The notes: generated by a model not told the origin, from the sequence alone. Shown: positions 32,576 through 42,874, counted from the first letter of the stretch. The stretch is 64,000 nt of DNA from DASWTL01 sp966250385 (GCA_966250385.1 CBINHC010000006.1:62001-126000); one strand, 5' to 3'. A program made the numbers and translations.

Positions 32576-35500
32576 ATGGAAAGCAATAAAAAATACTGGA
32601 AAGGTTTAGACGAACTAAATAAAACACCGGAATTTGTTGAAGCAAATCAGGGAGAATTTGCTGAACGCCTTCCGATCGAAGAGGTTATGAACGAGGCCGG
32701 TTTGAGTACCAAAGCTCCTCGCCGTGACTTCTTAAAGGCTTTGGGTTTTGGGTTAGGCGCTGTAACACTTGCTGCCTGCCAAAGATCTTCAGTTGAAAAA
32801 TCAATTCCTTATCTGGTTAAGCCGGAAGAGGTAACTCCTGGAGTGCCGAACTATTATGCCTCCAGTTACAGAGGTCAGAGCATCATCGTAAAGACCCGCG
32901 AAGGCCGTCCGATCAAGATCGAGGGTAATCCATCCGCGATCCTCGGAAACCACGGTACGGATGCGGTCACCCAGGCCTCCGTCCTTGATCTTTACGACGT
33001 ATCCAAACTGAAAGGCCCTAAACTTCAGGGTAAGACAGTTGTCTGGAAGGATGCAGACTCATTTGTCGCTGCTGAACTTGAAAAAGTCGGATCAGCAGGC
33101 AGGAAGATCCGGATCATTTCCTCCACAGTGAACAGCCCTTCCACTAAAGCGGTTGTTTCCGCGTTTTCGGCTCAATTCCCAAACACGCAGCATATCAACG
33201 TAGATGCGGTTTCTTATACCGGCATTATCAAGGCGAACGAAAACAGCTTTGGCAAAGGCGTAATTCCGCGTTACCGGTTCGATAAAGCCGATGTCATTGT
33301 CAGTTTCGGTGCGGATTTCCTGGGAACCTGGATCGCAGGCGAAGAATTCACCAAACAGTGGGTTGGTAACCGTAACGCCGGCGCGCTCCGGAACAAAAAG
33401 ATGTCCCGTCACATTCAGTTTGAGACCGGTCTCAGCATGACCGGAACAAATGCAGACTCACGCATCCCGGTAAAACCGTCTGAACAGGGTATCGCTATCC
33501 TCGCATTATATTCAGCAATCACCGGAAATACAATCGCGGGAACAAATAAAGTTGCGACCAACCCGATCGCCGACAAAGCGATCAAGCTGGCAGCAAAGGA
33601 ACTGATGGCGGCCAAGGGAAAAGCCCTGGTCGTTGCCGGATCCAATGATGTCGCTACCCAAACGGTTGTTAACGCTATCAATTCTGCACTGGGGAGCTAC
33701 GGAAGTACGATCGATCTGGATAATCCGTTCTACCAGTTCTCCGGAAATGATGCCCAGTTTGCAGAGTTCATCAATGAAATGAACCGCGGTGAAGTAGGGG
33801 CCGTATTCTTCCTGGATGCCAATCCTGCATACTCGTACTACGACAGCAAAGCATTCACGGACGCACTTTCGAAAGTTGGGCTGCGGGTGTCATTCGCTGA
33901 CCGCGAAGACGAAACTGCCGCATTATGTAATGTAATTGCTCCGAATCATAACTACCTGGAGTCGTGGGGCGACGAAAGTGCCTTCGAAGGTTACTATACC
34001 ATCGTACAGCCAACCATCAACCCTGTAAACAATACACGCCAGGCGGAGGAAAGCCTCCTGATCTGGGCGAAGAATCCTCAAACCGATTATTACCAGTTTG
34101 TCCGTGACAACTGGGAGAAAAATCTCCTGGCCGGTACCGGAAAGACCTGGAAGGAAGTTCTTCAGACCGGATTCACCTACAAGGGTGAAAAGGCTGTCGG
34201 TACGTATACTTTCGGTCTGGCGCTGGATAATGTCGGTCAGACGATCGTTGCAAGAAGTAAGTCACTGGCATCTGAACTTGAGCTGGCTCTTTACGAGTCA
34301 GGCCAGATGCGGGACGGACGCTATGCGAATAACGCCTATCTGCAGGAGCTTCCTGATGCGGTATCCAAGGTAACTTGGGATAACTATGCAGCGATCAATC
34401 CTAAGACTGCGGAAAAGCTTGGTCTGGCGGAGTTTGATCTGGCGACCATTAAAGGAAGCAACGGATATTCTGTGGTCCTTCCGGTATTATACCAGCCGGG
34501 TCAGGCGCAGGGCACCGTATCCATCGCTGTGGGATATGGCCGTTCGAAGGCCGGAAAGGCCGGTAACGAAGTTGGTAAGAATGCCTATCCTTTCGCCGGA
34601 TTCGTGAACGGTACGGTTCAGTTCACCTCTGCAGCAACGATCGAGAAGGCTGGCGGTTCATATGAACTTGCCCAGACGCAGACTCACCATTCGTTCGAAG
34701 GCCGGAACGTGATCCGTGAAGCATCCTTTAAAGAATATACCAAAGATCCGGCAGCGGGAACCGGTCACGGCGCTGAGCACAAGACATACGACCTGTGGAA
34801 TACCTATGAGCAGCCAGGGCATAATTGGGTGATGGCGATCGACCTGAACGCATGTACCGGTTGTGGTGCTTGTGTGGTCGCATGTAACGTAGAGAACAAT
34901 ATTCCGGTAGTAGGACGCGACGAGATCCGCCGCCGTCGTGAGATGCACTGGATCCGTATTGACAGATACTATAGCTTCAACCAGGAAGACGGCACCGCCG
35001 TAACTGAAGAGAAGGAAATTGAGGATCTGGAGAATTTTGACAATATCACAGTTGTTCACCAGCCGATGCTGTGCCAGCATTGCGATCACGCACCATGCGA
35101 GACTGTATGCCCGGTTATTGCAACCATGCACTCAAACGAGGGGCTGAACCATATGGCCTACAACAGGTGTATCGGTACCCGTTACTGCGCGAACAACTGT
35201 CCGTACAAAGTGCGCCGTTTCAACTGGTTCAACTACTGGAATGATGCCCGCTTTGATAACTACCTGAATAATGAATTCACCCAGCTGGTTCTGAACCCTG
35301 ACGTTACTGCCCGTTCACGCGGTGTGATGGAGAAGTGCAGCTTCTGTATCCAGCGGATTCAGGCCGGTAAACTGCAGGCGAAACTTGAAAGACGCCCGCT
35401 GAAGGACGGAGATGTCCAGGTGGCGTGTGCGCAGGCATGTTCTGCAGGTGCGATCATTTTCGGCGACGGAAACGATCCTAACTCAGCGGTATCGAAAGCG

Positions 35501-35596
35501 CTTAAGGATGAACGTACGTACTACGTACTTCAGGAGATTAATACTCAGCCTAGTATCGGATACCAGGTGAAAGTTAGAAATGCAGTAGAGGCTTAA
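32576..35596 (+). CDS. actB: Alternative complex III subunit ActB, molybdopterin-like and iron-sulfur protein
   Basis: 1006 residues. A twin-arginine motif RRDFLKALG (49-57) and LAAC marks export. Residues 80-600 resemble the molybdopterin oxidoreductase fold, although ACIII is not known to bind molybdenum. The C-terminal part has ferredoxin-like clusters: CTGCGACVVACNVENNIPV, CQHCDHAPCETVCPV, CIGTRYCANNCPY and CSFCIQRI ... CAQACSAGAI, enough for four clusters. It is the peripheral electron-wiring subunit of the complex and precedes ActC by 30 nt. Confidence 0.95.
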   Translation: MESNKKYWKGLDELNKTPEFVEANQGEFAERLPIEEVMNEAGLSTKAPRRDFLKALGFGLGAVTLAACQRSSVEKSIPYLVKPEEVTPGVPNYYASSYRGQSIIVKTREGRPIKIEGNPSAILGNHGTDAVTQASVLDLYDVSKLKGPKLQGKTVVWKDADSFVAAELEKVGSAGRKIRIISSTVNSPSTKAVVSAFSAQFPNTQHINVDAVSYTGIIKANENSFGKGVIPRYRFDKADVIVSFGADFLGTWIAGEEFTKQWVGNRNAGALRNKKMSRHIQFETGLSMTGTNADSRIPVKPSEQGIAILALYSAITGNTIAGTNKVATNPIADKAIKLAAKELMAAKGKALVVAGSNDVATQTVVNAINSALGSYGSTIDLDNPFYQFSGNDAQFAEFINEMNRGEVGAVFFLDANPAYSYYDSKAFTDALSKVGLRVSFADREDETAALCNVIAPNHNYLESWGDESAFEGYYTIVQPTINPVNNTRQAEESLLIWAKNPQTDYYQFVRDNWEKNLLAGTGKTWKEVLQTGFTYKGEKAVGTYTFGLALDNVGQTIVARSKSLASELELALYESGQMRDGRYANNAYLQELPDAVSKVTWDNYAAINPKTAEKLGLAEFDLATIKGSNGYSVVLPVLYQPGQAQGTVSIAVGYGRSKAGKAGNEVGKNAYPFAGFVNGTVQFTSAATIEKAGGSYELAQTQTHHSFEGRNVIREASFKEYTKDPAAGTGHGAEHKTYDLWNTYEQPGHNWVMAIDLNACTGCGACVVACNVENNIPVVGRDEIRRRREMHWIRIDRYYSFNQEDGTAVTEEKEIEDLENFDNITVVHQPMLCQHCDHAPCETVCPVIATMHSNEGLNHMAYNRCIGTRYCANNCPYKVRRFNWFNYWNDARFDNYLNNEFTQLVLNPDVTARSRGVMEKCSFCIQRIQAGKLQAKLERRPLKDGDVQVACAQACSAGAIIFGDGNDPNSAVSKALKDERTYYVLQEINTQPSIGYQVKVRNAVEA

Positions 35597-35626
35597 TAGA
35601 TTTTCATAGTTCAGAATTAAAATAAT

Positions 35627-37105
35627 ATGTCATCTCATCACGAATCCATATTAAGAGAACCATTAATTACCGGTGATAATATTACCTACAGTAAGATCAC
35701 CGATGATATCCTGGTTCCTGTAGAAAATAAACCGAATAAAGCATGGTGGATTGGATTTACCATCGCAGTTCTCGGTGCTTTGCTTTGGGTTGTTTCCATC
35801 AGCTATACCTTCTGGGTTGGTCTGGGATCATGGGGATTAAACAAGACCATCGGCTGGGCATGGGATATCACCGGCTTCGTATGGTGGGTGGGTATCGGTC
35901 ACGCCGGTACGCTGATCTCTGCGGTACTCTTACTCTTCCGTCAGAACTGGCGTAACTCCATCAACCGTTCCGCAGAGGCGATGACCATTTTCGCGGTTAT
36001 CTGTGCTGCAACCTATATCATTGCGCACATGGGCCGTCCATGGATGGCTTACTGGGCGCTTCCGCTGCCTAACCAGTTCGGGTCCCTGTGGGTGAACTTC
36101 AACTCGGCGCTGGTCTGGGACGTATTTGCGATCTCAACCTACTTCTCGGTGTCCCTGTTATTCTGGTATACCGGTCTTCTGCCGGATATCGCGACCATCC
36201 GTGACCGTGCAACCGGCCTTCGCCGACGGATCTATTCCATTTTTTCTTTCGGCTGGAACGGTTCGGTAAAGACCTGGCAGCGGTTTGAGGCTGTCTCCCT
36301 GATCCTGGCCGGTGTCTCTACACCGCTGGTACTTTCTGTGCACACGATCGTATCCATGGACTTCGCGACATCGGTTATCCCGGGATGGCACACCACCATC
36401 TTTCCGCCGTACTTCGTTGCCGGTGCAATCTTCTCCGGGTTTGCTATGGTGCAGACACTGTTGCTGATCGCACGTAAGGTGCTGAATTTCGAGAACTACA
36501 TCACGATGTTCCATATCGAGTCGATGAACAAGATCATCATGCTGACTGGTTCGATCGTTGGTGTTGCCTACCTGACCGAGCTTTTCATTGCCTGGTACTC
36601 TGCTTCCGAATATGAACAGTATGCATTCCTGAACCGTGTGAGCGGACCGTACTGGTGGGCTTACTGGTCCATGATGACCTGTAACGTAATTTCTCCGCAG
36701 CTTTTCTGGTTCAAGAAGATCAGAACCAGTATCGCGGCTTCCTGGATCCTGTCCATCGTTGTGAACATCGGTATGTGGTTTGAGCGTTTCGTGATCATCG
36801 TAACCTCCCTTCACCGCGACTATATTCCGTCAAGCTGGGCCATGTTCTACCCGACCATTGTCGATGTAGGCGTATTCATCGGTTCTATCGGCGTGTTCTT
36901 TACCTTGTTCCTGTTATTCCTCCGCGTCCTTCCAGGAATTGCAATCGCCGAGGTTAAGCTGCTCGTGAAGAGCTCCAGCCACCAGGCCAAAAAACAACTG
37001 ATCAGAGAAAATAAAGTAGATCGAGAACATGGTAAAGCTTATCTGGAGAGCCTCGATAAGTACGATTCAGTTCCGGCATCAGACAGAGATTTAGCAAATA
37101 TTTAA
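35627..37105 (+). CDS. actC: Alternative complex III subunit ActC, NrfD-like quinol-binding membrane protein
   Basis: 492 residues with roughly ten membrane helices, of the NrfD/PsrC polysulfide-reductase family. In ACIII this subunit and ActF are the candidate quinol-oxidation and proton-translocating subunits. Markers are a soluble N-terminus (EPLITGDNITYSKITDDIL), the GHAGTLISAVLLLFRQNWR segment with the buried His, and IVSMDFATSVIPGWHTTIFPPYFVAGA, a strongly conserved ActC loop. The C-terminal tail is polar. ActD begins two nt after its stop. Confidence 0.95.
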   Translation: MSSHHESILREPLITGDNITYSKITDDILVPVENKPNKAWWIGFTIAVLGALLWVVSISYTFWVGLGSWGLNKTIGWAWDITGFVWWVGIGHAGTLISAVLLLFRQNWRNSINRSAEAMTIFAVICAATYIIAHMGRPWMAYWALPLPNQFGSLWVNFNSALVWDVFAISTYFSVSLLFWYTGLLPDIATIRDRATGLRRRIYSIFSFGWNGSVKTWQRFEAVSLILAGVSTPLVLSVHTIVSMDFATSVIPGWHTTIFPPYFVAGAIFSGFAMVQTLLLIARKVLNFENYITMFHIESMNKIIMLTGSIVGVAYLTELFIAWYSASEYEQYAFLNRVSGPYWWAYWSMMTCNVISPQLFWFKKIRTSIAASWILSIVVNIGMWFERFVIIVTSLHRDYIPSSWAMFYPTIVDVGVFIGSIGVFFTLFLLFLRVLPGIAIAEVKLLVKSSSHQAKKQLIRENKVDREHGKAYLESLDKYDSVPASDRDLANI

Positions 37106-37107
37106 AA

Positions 37108-37644
37108 ATGAGCAACACAAAATATATCCTAGCACATTTTGAAGATCCTGATGATATGATGCACGGGATCGACAAACTCCAGGAGAATAACATCGCCATC
37201 TATGATGTATTTACTCCTATGCCTATTCACGGTATTGAAGCAAAGTTAGGTATCAAGAGATCACGTCTCCCTATTGCTGCCTTCATCTTCGGGATCACCG
37301 GAACGGTCACTGCCTTCACCATGATCTATTATATGCTGGTTCACGACTGGCCTATGAACATCGGCGGTAAGCCCGCATTCGCATTCCCGGATTTTGTTCC
37401 GATCATGTTCGAATTAACCGTGTTGTTCGCCTCATATGGTATGGGTTTCACCTTCTTCTTCGCTAACCACCTGTTTCCGGGACGTGCGCCGCGCGTTATG
37501 GACCTCCGGGCCACCCACGACAGGTTCGTTATTGCTATCGATGCGAAGGCTAACCCTTATCATGACAAAATCAATAATCTTTTAACTGAAGCCGGTGCAG
37601 TCGAAATCCTGCACAATGAAAGGAAATATGTTAGCTATGAATAA
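37108..37644 (+). CDS. actD: Alternative complex III subunit ActD (DUF3341)
   Basis: 178 residues. N-terminal soluble part (ILAHFEDPDDMMHGIDKLQENNI, VFTPMPIHGIEAKLGIKRS), two membrane helices (IAAFIFGITGTVTAFTMIYY and IMFELTVLFASYGMGFTFFF), and a soluble C-terminus (THDRFVIAID). This is the standard DUF3341 architecture; it stabilises the ACIII membrane arm. The gene overlaps actE by 8 nt. Confidence 0.93.
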   Translation: MSNTKYILAHFEDPDDMMHGIDKLQENNIAIYDVFTPMPIHGIEAKLGIKRSRLPIAAFIFGITGTVTAFTMIYYMLVHDWPMNIGGKPAFAFPDFVPIMFELTVLFASYGMGFTFFFANHLFPGRAPRVMDLRATHDRFVIAIDAKANPYHDKINNLLTEAGAVEILHNERKYVSYE

Positions 37645-38212
37645 GTTAAGGATAGTAAGTGCTGTCTTATTAACCGTTGCAGTGTTATCATCCTGTAAAG
37701 ATAAGCAGAGCCGGGGCCTCGAATATGCTCCTAACATGTACCAGTCTGTTCCTGCCGAGTTTGATGAACCAAACAAGAATTTCAGGAACGGTCAGACTGC
37801 CCAGGTTCCTCCTGCGAATACCATTCCGATGGATTACGACAAGTACAGCGAATACGAGAACAGTACTGAGGGCTACCTGAAAGCCAGCGCGGAACTTAAG
37901 AACCCGCTGACGGTCAACGAGGCCAATCTCTCAGAAGGAAAGGTTCTGTACCTGAATATGTGTAGTCACTGTCACGGTCCTCAGGGTAAGGGTGACGGTT
38001 CAATCGTTAAATTAGAGAAGTTCCCTGCGCCGCCATCCTATTCAACCGGAAACTCTTCCCGGGGCGGGCTGATGAAAGACCTTACTGACGGTAAAATTTT
38101 CCATACCATCACCAATGGTGTGAATATGATGGGTCCGCACAAATACCAGCTTAACCCCGAGGAACGCTGGAAAATTGTTATGTACGTACACGAATTACAA
38201 AAATTACAATAG
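37637..38212 (+). CDS. actE: Alternative complex III subunit ActE, monoheme cytochrome c lipoprotein
   Basis: 191 residues. A lipoprotein signal (MNKLRIVSAVLLTVAVLSSC) and one heme motif, CSHCH, with the methionine ligand probably in GVNMMGPHKYQL. It carries an electron from ActA towards the oxidase at the periplasmic face. ATG 37637 is preferred over earlier in-frame ATGs because it begins the signal peptide; this overlaps the actD end by 8 nt. Its lipid anchor matches known ActE. Confidence 0.93.
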   Translation: MNKLRIVSAVLLTVAVLSSCKDKQSRGLEYAPNMYQSVPAEFDEPNKNFRNGQTAQVPPANTIPMDYDKYSEYENSTEGYLKASAELKNPLTVNEANLSEGKVLYLNMCSHCHGPQGKGDGSIVKLEKFPAPPSYSTGNSSRGGLMKDLTDGKIFHTITNGVNMMGPHKYQLNPEERWKIVMYVHELQKLQ

Positions 38213-38228
38213 TTAACGCTAAAGCTAA

Positions 38229-39449
38229 ATGGGAACACACAGTCATACTCATAACTTCACTCAACAGTATCAATTCGAAGGTAAAGCCAAGACCTGGAGT
38301 TTGATCGCAATCCTTGTTGGTGTAGCGGCTATTGCCTACGGTTTTCTAACCGATCATGCCGAACGTACGTTCGCTAACCTGTTACTGATGGGTTATTATG
38401 CTACCTGCGTTTGTGCTGCCGCTACCTTTTTCCTTGCGGTTCAGTACGTAGCCCAGGCGGGTTGGTCCGCCGGTCTCCTGCGGATTCCTCAGGCTTTTTC
38501 CAAAGCACTGCCGATCGTGTCCGTAATCCTGGTGATTATATGTGCAGCCGGCCTGTTTTCACATAACCTGTATCACCACTGGACGCTCGAAGGCATCTCT
38601 GAACCGGGTCATGAGAATTTTGATCCGATTATAGCCGAAAAATCAGGCTACCTGAACATCCCCTTCTTCCTGACCCGTCTGGTAGGCTTTCTGGCCCTGT
38701 ACAGTATCTTTGCATACCTGCTGCCGAAGTATTCCAGTAATGAGGACCTTTCAGGTGGTCTGAGCAACTACGACAAGAGCTTCAAATGGTCCTGCGTATT
38801 CCTGGTGATCTTCGGATTTACTACGCCGATCTGGTCATTCGACGTTATCATGTCCCTTGAAGCACACTGGTTCTCTACCATGTTCGGCTGGTATAACTTC
38901 GCTGCCATGTGGGTCAGCGGTCTGTGCGCAATCACACTGACCATCATCCTCCTGAAAAAAGCAGGGCACCTGAACTGGATCAATGAAAACCACCTTCATG
39001 ACCTTGGTAAATTCATATTCGCATTTTCCATCTTCTGGACCTATGTATGGTTTGCGCAGTTCCTGCTGATCTGGTATGCAAACATTCCTGAGGAAACCGT
39101 TTATTTCTACAAGCGTTTCGAGCCGGAATACCTGCCGTGGTTCTGGGTTAATATCGTGATCAATTTTGTGGCTCCGGTCCTGATCCTGATGACCCGTGAT
39201 ACCAAACGCCAGATGAACACGTTGATGTGGGTTTGCATCCTGTTACTGGGCGGACACTGGCTGGATTTCTATATGATGGTCATGCCTGGTACAGTCGCAG
39301 AACACAGAGGATTCGGAATCATTGAAATTGGTACCGCACTTGGATTCGGCGGACTGGTTACTTTCCTGATGCTGTCAAACCTGGCGAAAAAGCCGCTGGT
39401 TCCTGCCAACCATCCATTCCTTGAAGAAAGTTTGCACCATCATATTTAA
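38229..39449 (+). CDS. actF: Alternative complex III subunit ActF, membrane protein
   Basis: 406 residues with about ten hydrophobic helices, homologous in design to ActC and the second quinol/proton-path membrane subunit. It begins with a His-rich polar start (MGTHSHTHNFTQQYQFEGK), and has conserved HNLYHHW and FGWYNFAAMWVSG features and late ARG-poor hydrophobic segments ending LPANHPFLEESLHHH. It is followed by coxB 19 nt later. Confidence 0.93.
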   Translation: MGTHSHTHNFTQQYQFEGKAKTWSLIAILVGVAAIAYGFLTDHAERTFANLLLMGYYATCVCAAATFFLAVQYVAQAGWSAGLLRIPQAFSKALPIVSVILVIICAAGLFSHNLYHHWTLEGISEPGHENFDPIIAEKSGYLNIPFFLTRLVGFLALYSIFAYLLPKYSSNEDLSGGLSNYDKSFKWSCVFLVIFGFTTPIWSFDVIMSLEAHWFSTMFGWYNFAAMWVSGLCAITLTIILLKKAGHLNWINENHLHDLGKFIFAFSIFWTYVWFAQFLLIWYANIPEETVYFYKRFEPEYLPWFWVNIVINFVAPVLILMTRDTKRQMNTLMWVCILLLGGHWLDFYMMVMPGTVAEHRGFGIIEIGTALGFGGLVTFLMLSNLAKKPLVPANHPFLEESLHHHI

Positions 39450-39468
39450 TAGATTGATTCATCACGTG

Positions 39469-40806
39469 ATGTTTAATAAAAAAATGGGTTTAAATAGAGT
39501 TTTTAAGATCAGGACAGCATTGGTCTTACTGTTAACGCTGACGTTGACGGTGAGCATGTCTGTTCAGGCACAAGTAAAAGATACAGCTGCATCCAGTAAC
39601 GCCACTACCTTGGGTAGTAACCAGCCTGCGGACGCGGTAACAAGTCCAAGTGCGCTGGATACGGCGGCCTCCCCGAAGACTTCAGCAGGTCCGTTGATCG
39701 ATACCTCCGTTCCGCAGCGGGAAGAAGCTGCTGCTCCGGAGCAAGACCATACTGACGTATATAAAACAGCGGCCTACTATGTCCTGCTGTTCTTCATCGT
39801 GTGTGTATTCTTAGCGATGATCGGCAAGATCCTCCGCGTTTATGAGCTCAGCCGTGAAATGCAGGGCAAGCCGGGACAGTTCAACTGGAACAAGATCCAG
39901 GGTACCTTTTTTGCGGTTGCACTCGTACTGGGCCTTTACGCGACATACTGGACCTATAGTAACTGGGGAAATGTGGCGTCCGGCGAAGCGGCCACCGTAC
40001 ACGGCGAGCGGATTGACTCCATGATGGATATAACCATCATCATCACCACGATCGTATTTGTGATCACCCACATTCTGTTGTTCGGATTCTCGTTCAAGTA
40101 CAAGGGATCAAGCAAGAGAAAAGCATACTTCTATCCGCATAACAATGCGCTGGAGCGGTTATGGACCATTATTCCCGCCATTGTGCTGACTATCCTGGTG
40201 TTGCTTGGTTTCTTCACCTGGAGAAGCATCACGAACGTTCCTGAAGCGGAACAGAAAAAAGCCTTATCCGTTGAGGTGATCGGTGAGCAGTTCAAGTGGA
40301 ACATCCGCTACGCCGGCGATGATAACGAGCTTGGTCTACGTAATTATAAACTGACGACTCCTACGAATTCCCTTGGTATCGACTTCAAGGACCGGAAAAG
40401 CTGGGATGACCGACTCGGTGCTGAGATTGTCCTGCCTGTTAACCGGTCAATCCGGGTAACGATCGGATCCAAGGACGTACTGCACAGTTTCTACATTCCT
40501 GAGTTCCGGGTTCAGATGAACGCCGTACCGGGTATGCCGACCTACTTCCAGTTTACTCCTAAGTACACCACGGAGGAGATGCGTGCGAAGGTCAACGATC
40601 CTAAATTCAACTACATCCTTTTATGTAACAAGATTTGCGGTTCAGGACATTATAATATGCAGGTTGCCGTTAGAGTTGTGACAGAAGAGGAATATAAGCA
40701 ATGGTTAGCCGAGCAGCCTTTATACTACAATGATGATGTGAAAAAGGAAATGCAGGTAGTTGAAGCGAAGGCAGCTAAAGAGTCAAATAAAATTGCGTTA
40801 AATTAA
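39469..40806 (+). CDS. ctaC: Cytochrome c oxidase subunit II (CuA)
   Basis: 445 residues, long for subunit II because of an extended N-terminal low-complexity part (Ala/Ser/Thr-rich, about 35-90) and three hydrophobic stretches. The CuA site is in the C-terminal cupredoxin domain: His339 (LHSFYIPEFRVQMNAVPGMP) and CNKICGSGHYNM (Cys386, Cys390, His394, Met397). The usual Glu of CxExC is Lys388. It receives electrons from ACIII or cytochrome c. ATG 39469 is chosen after the ActF stop; ATG 39484 is possible. The TTG at 39421 overlaps actF and is rejected. Confidence 0.95.
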   Translation: MFNKKMGLNRVFKIRTALVLLLTLTLTVSMSVQAQVKDTAASSNATTLGSNQPADAVTSPSALDTAASPKTSAGPLIDTSVPQREEAAAPEQDHTDVYKTAAYYVLLFFIVCVFLAMIGKILRVYELSREMQGKPGQFNWNKIQGTFFAVALVLGLYATYWTYSNWGNVASGEAATVHGERIDSMMDITIIITTIVFVITHILLFGFSFKYKGSSKRKAYFYPHNNALERLWTIIPAIVLTILVLLGFFTWRSITNVPEAEQKKALSVEVIGEQFKWNIRYAGDDNELGLRNYKLTTPTNSLGIDFKDRKSWDDRLGAEIVLPVNRSIRVTIGSKDVLHSFYIPEFRVQMNAVPGMPTYFQFTPKYTTEEMRAKVNDPKFNYILLCNKICGSGHYNMQVAVRVVTEEEYKQWLAEQPLYYNDDVKKEMQVVEAKAAKESNKIALN

Positions 40807-40822
40807 TTTTAAGTTAGAGATC

Positions 40823-42718
40823 ATGGCAACTACAACAGTTCCACATACTTTAGAACATACCGGGCATCATTCGCATGATGATGCTCATTTACACCATAAG
40901 GAAACGTTCCTGACGAAGTATATCTTCAGTCAGGATCACAAGATGATCGCGAAGCAGTTCCTGATCACCGGTATCATTATGGCTTTTATAGGGATGTTTT
41001 TATCCATCCTGTTCCGTATCCAGCTTGCCTGGCCGGACAAAACCTTTCCTTTACTGGAGACCTTTCTGGGCAAATTTGCCGAAGGCGGCCGGATCAAGGA
41101 GGACTTCTACCTGGCGCTGGTTACGATCCACGGTACCATCATGGTCTTCTTCGTACTGACCACCGGACTGAGCGGTACATTCAGTAACCTTTTGATTCCT
41201 TTGCAGATCGGTGCCCGTGATATGGCGTCACCGTTTCTGAACATGTTGTCCTACTGGCTGTTCTTTATTTCATCCGTGATCATGGTGGGATCCTTCTTTG
41301 TTGAAAGCGGCCCTGCAAGTGCCGGATGGACCATTTATCCGCCGCTGTCGGCTCTGCCTAAAGCGATTCCGGGCTCCGGTGCAGGTATGAACATGTGGCT
41401 GATCAGTATGGTGCTCTTCATCGCATCTTCACTGATGGGCTCGCTGAACTACATCAGTACAGTTCTGAACATGCGGACCAAGGGTATGGATATGTGGAAA
41501 ATGCCGCTTACCGTGTGGGCTTTCTTCCTGACCGCCGTTCTGGGTGTTCTTTCATTCCCCGTACTGGTGGCGGCTGTGGTTCTGCTGATTTTTGACCGTA
41601 GTTTTGGTACCAGCTTCTACCTTTCAGATATCGTTATCCAGGGTCAGGTTCTGCCGAATGAAGGGGGTAGCCCGATCCTGTTCCAGCACTTGTTCTGGTT
41701 CCTGGGGCACCCTGAGGTATATATCATTATCCTTCCGGCATTCGGTATTACGTCTGAGGTTATTTCAACTAACACACGGAAGCCGATCTTCGGATACCAT
41801 GCGATGGTTTACTCCCTGATCGGTATCGTGATCCTTTCCATGATCGTTTGGGGGCACCACATGTTCGTAACCGGTATGAATCCGTTCCTGGGCGGGGTCT
41901 TCATGATCACCACGCTGATCATCGCAGTACCTTCGGCAGTCAAGACGTTTAACTACCTGGCGACCCTGTGGCGCGGTAACATCCGTTTCACTCCGGCGAT
42001 GCTGTTCGCCATCGGTCTGGTATCTTTCTTTATTTCAGGCGGTCTGACCGGTATTTTCCTTGGAAACGCTTCCCTGGACATCAATCTGCACGATACCTAT
42101 TTCATCGTGGCCCACTTCCACCTGGTGATGGGATCAGCGGCGATCTGCGGTATGCTGGCAGGGGTTTACCACTGGTTCCCTAAAATGTTCGGCCGTATGA
42201 TGGATGATAAACTGGGATACCTGCACTTCTGGATGACCTTCATCGGTGCTTACCTGGTATTCTTCCCGATGCACTTTATGGGTCTTGACGGGGTTCCTCG
42301 CCGGTACTATGCGTTCACCGAATTCGAGTTCATGAAAGAATGGCTGACGGTTAACAAATTTGTGACCTGGGCTGCGATCTTTGCGGCACTGGGCCAGCTG
42401 GCGTTCCTTTATAACTTCTTCAATTCGATTTTTAACGGAAAGAAAGCCACCCAGAATCCATGGAAATCCAATACGCTGGAATGGACCACTCCTGTTGAAA
42501 GACTTCACGGTAACTGGCCTGGTGAGATTCCATCCGTTCACCGGTGGCCATATGACTACAGCAAGCCTGGTCATATCGATGACTTCATTCCGCAGAACGT
42601 GCCGTTCTCCCAAACCATGAGTTCGAACCTTCCGCATGACTTCGAAGGAAATCCTGCTGCAGAGAAGATTCAGCGCGACTGGGAAATTCAAAATGCTAAA
42701 AAAACCGAAGAGGTTTAG
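40823..42718 (+). CDS. ctaD: Cytochrome c oxidase subunit I
   Basis: 631 residues, twelve or more membrane helices. It reduces O2 at the heme-copper site and pumps protons. CuB/heme ligands visible: HPEVY (His296, Glu298, Tyr300 crosslink), HH (345-346) and HFH (431-433). The GHPEVY glutamate marks an A1-type (D-channel) oxidase. A His-rich N-terminus (HTGHHSHDDAHLHH) is a local feature. It lies 17 nt after coxB and is followed by the operon's strong terminator. Confidence 0.97.
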   Translation: MATTTVPHTLEHTGHHSHDDAHLHHKETFLTKYIFSQDHKMIAKQFLITGIIMAFIGMFLSILFRIQLAWPDKTFPLLETFLGKFAEGGRIKEDFYLALVTIHGTIMVFFVLTTGLSGTFSNLLIPLQIGARDMASPFLNMLSYWLFFISSVIMVGSFFVESGPASAGWTIYPPLSALPKAIPGSGAGMNMWLISMVLFIASSLMGSLNYISTVLNMRTKGMDMWKMPLTVWAFFLTAVLGVLSFPVLVAAVVLLIFDRSFGTSFYLSDIVIQGQVLPNEGGSPILFQHLFWFLGHPEVYIIILPAFGITSEVISTNTRKPIFGYHAMVYSLIGIVILSMIVWGHHMFVTGMNPFLGGVFMITTLIIAVPSAVKTFNYLATLWRGNIRFTPAMLFAIGLVSFFISGGLTGIFLGNASLDINLHDTYFIVAHFHLVMGSAAICGMLAGVYHWFPKMFGRMMDDKLGYLHFWMTFIGAYLVFFPMHFMGLDGVPRRYYAFTEFEFMKEWLTVNKFVTWAAIFAALGQLAFLYNFFNSIFNGKKATQNPWKSNTLEWTTPVERLHGNWPGEIPSVHRWPYDYSKPGHIDDFIPQNVPFSQTMSSNLPHDFEGNPAAEKIQRDWEIQNAKKTEEV

Positions 42719-42738
42719 GCCCGGTTTAAATCATACAC

Positions 42739-42769
42739 AAGGGTATCCGCCAGCCGGATACCCTTTTTT
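42739..42769 (+). terminator. Rho-independent terminator of the act-cta operon
   Basis: 11-bp perfect stem AAGGGTATCCG / CGGATACCCTT, five-base loop, TTTTTT tail; 20 nt after ctaD. Confidence 0.92.
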
Positions 42770-42866
42770 GTTTTCTTTCCTCCGCGCGGCCTGATCCGGG
42801 TATGAAAAATGCGTCCGGGACTCAATTTCATCGGCTTGTAAGCATGGGTATTGGTAAAGATGTCAC

Positions 42867-42874
42867 TATATTTG
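42867..42874 (+). promoter_or_regulatory. -7 promoter box of the ctaB gene set
   Basis: TATATTTG, exact consensus, 84 nt before the ctaB GTG. It starts a second transcript after the act-cta terminator. Confidence 0.5.

Noticed and set aside
36158..36814. 218-residue minus-strand ORF
   Set aside because: It is antisense to actC and its composition is Arg/Gln-rich, as shadows of membrane genes are.
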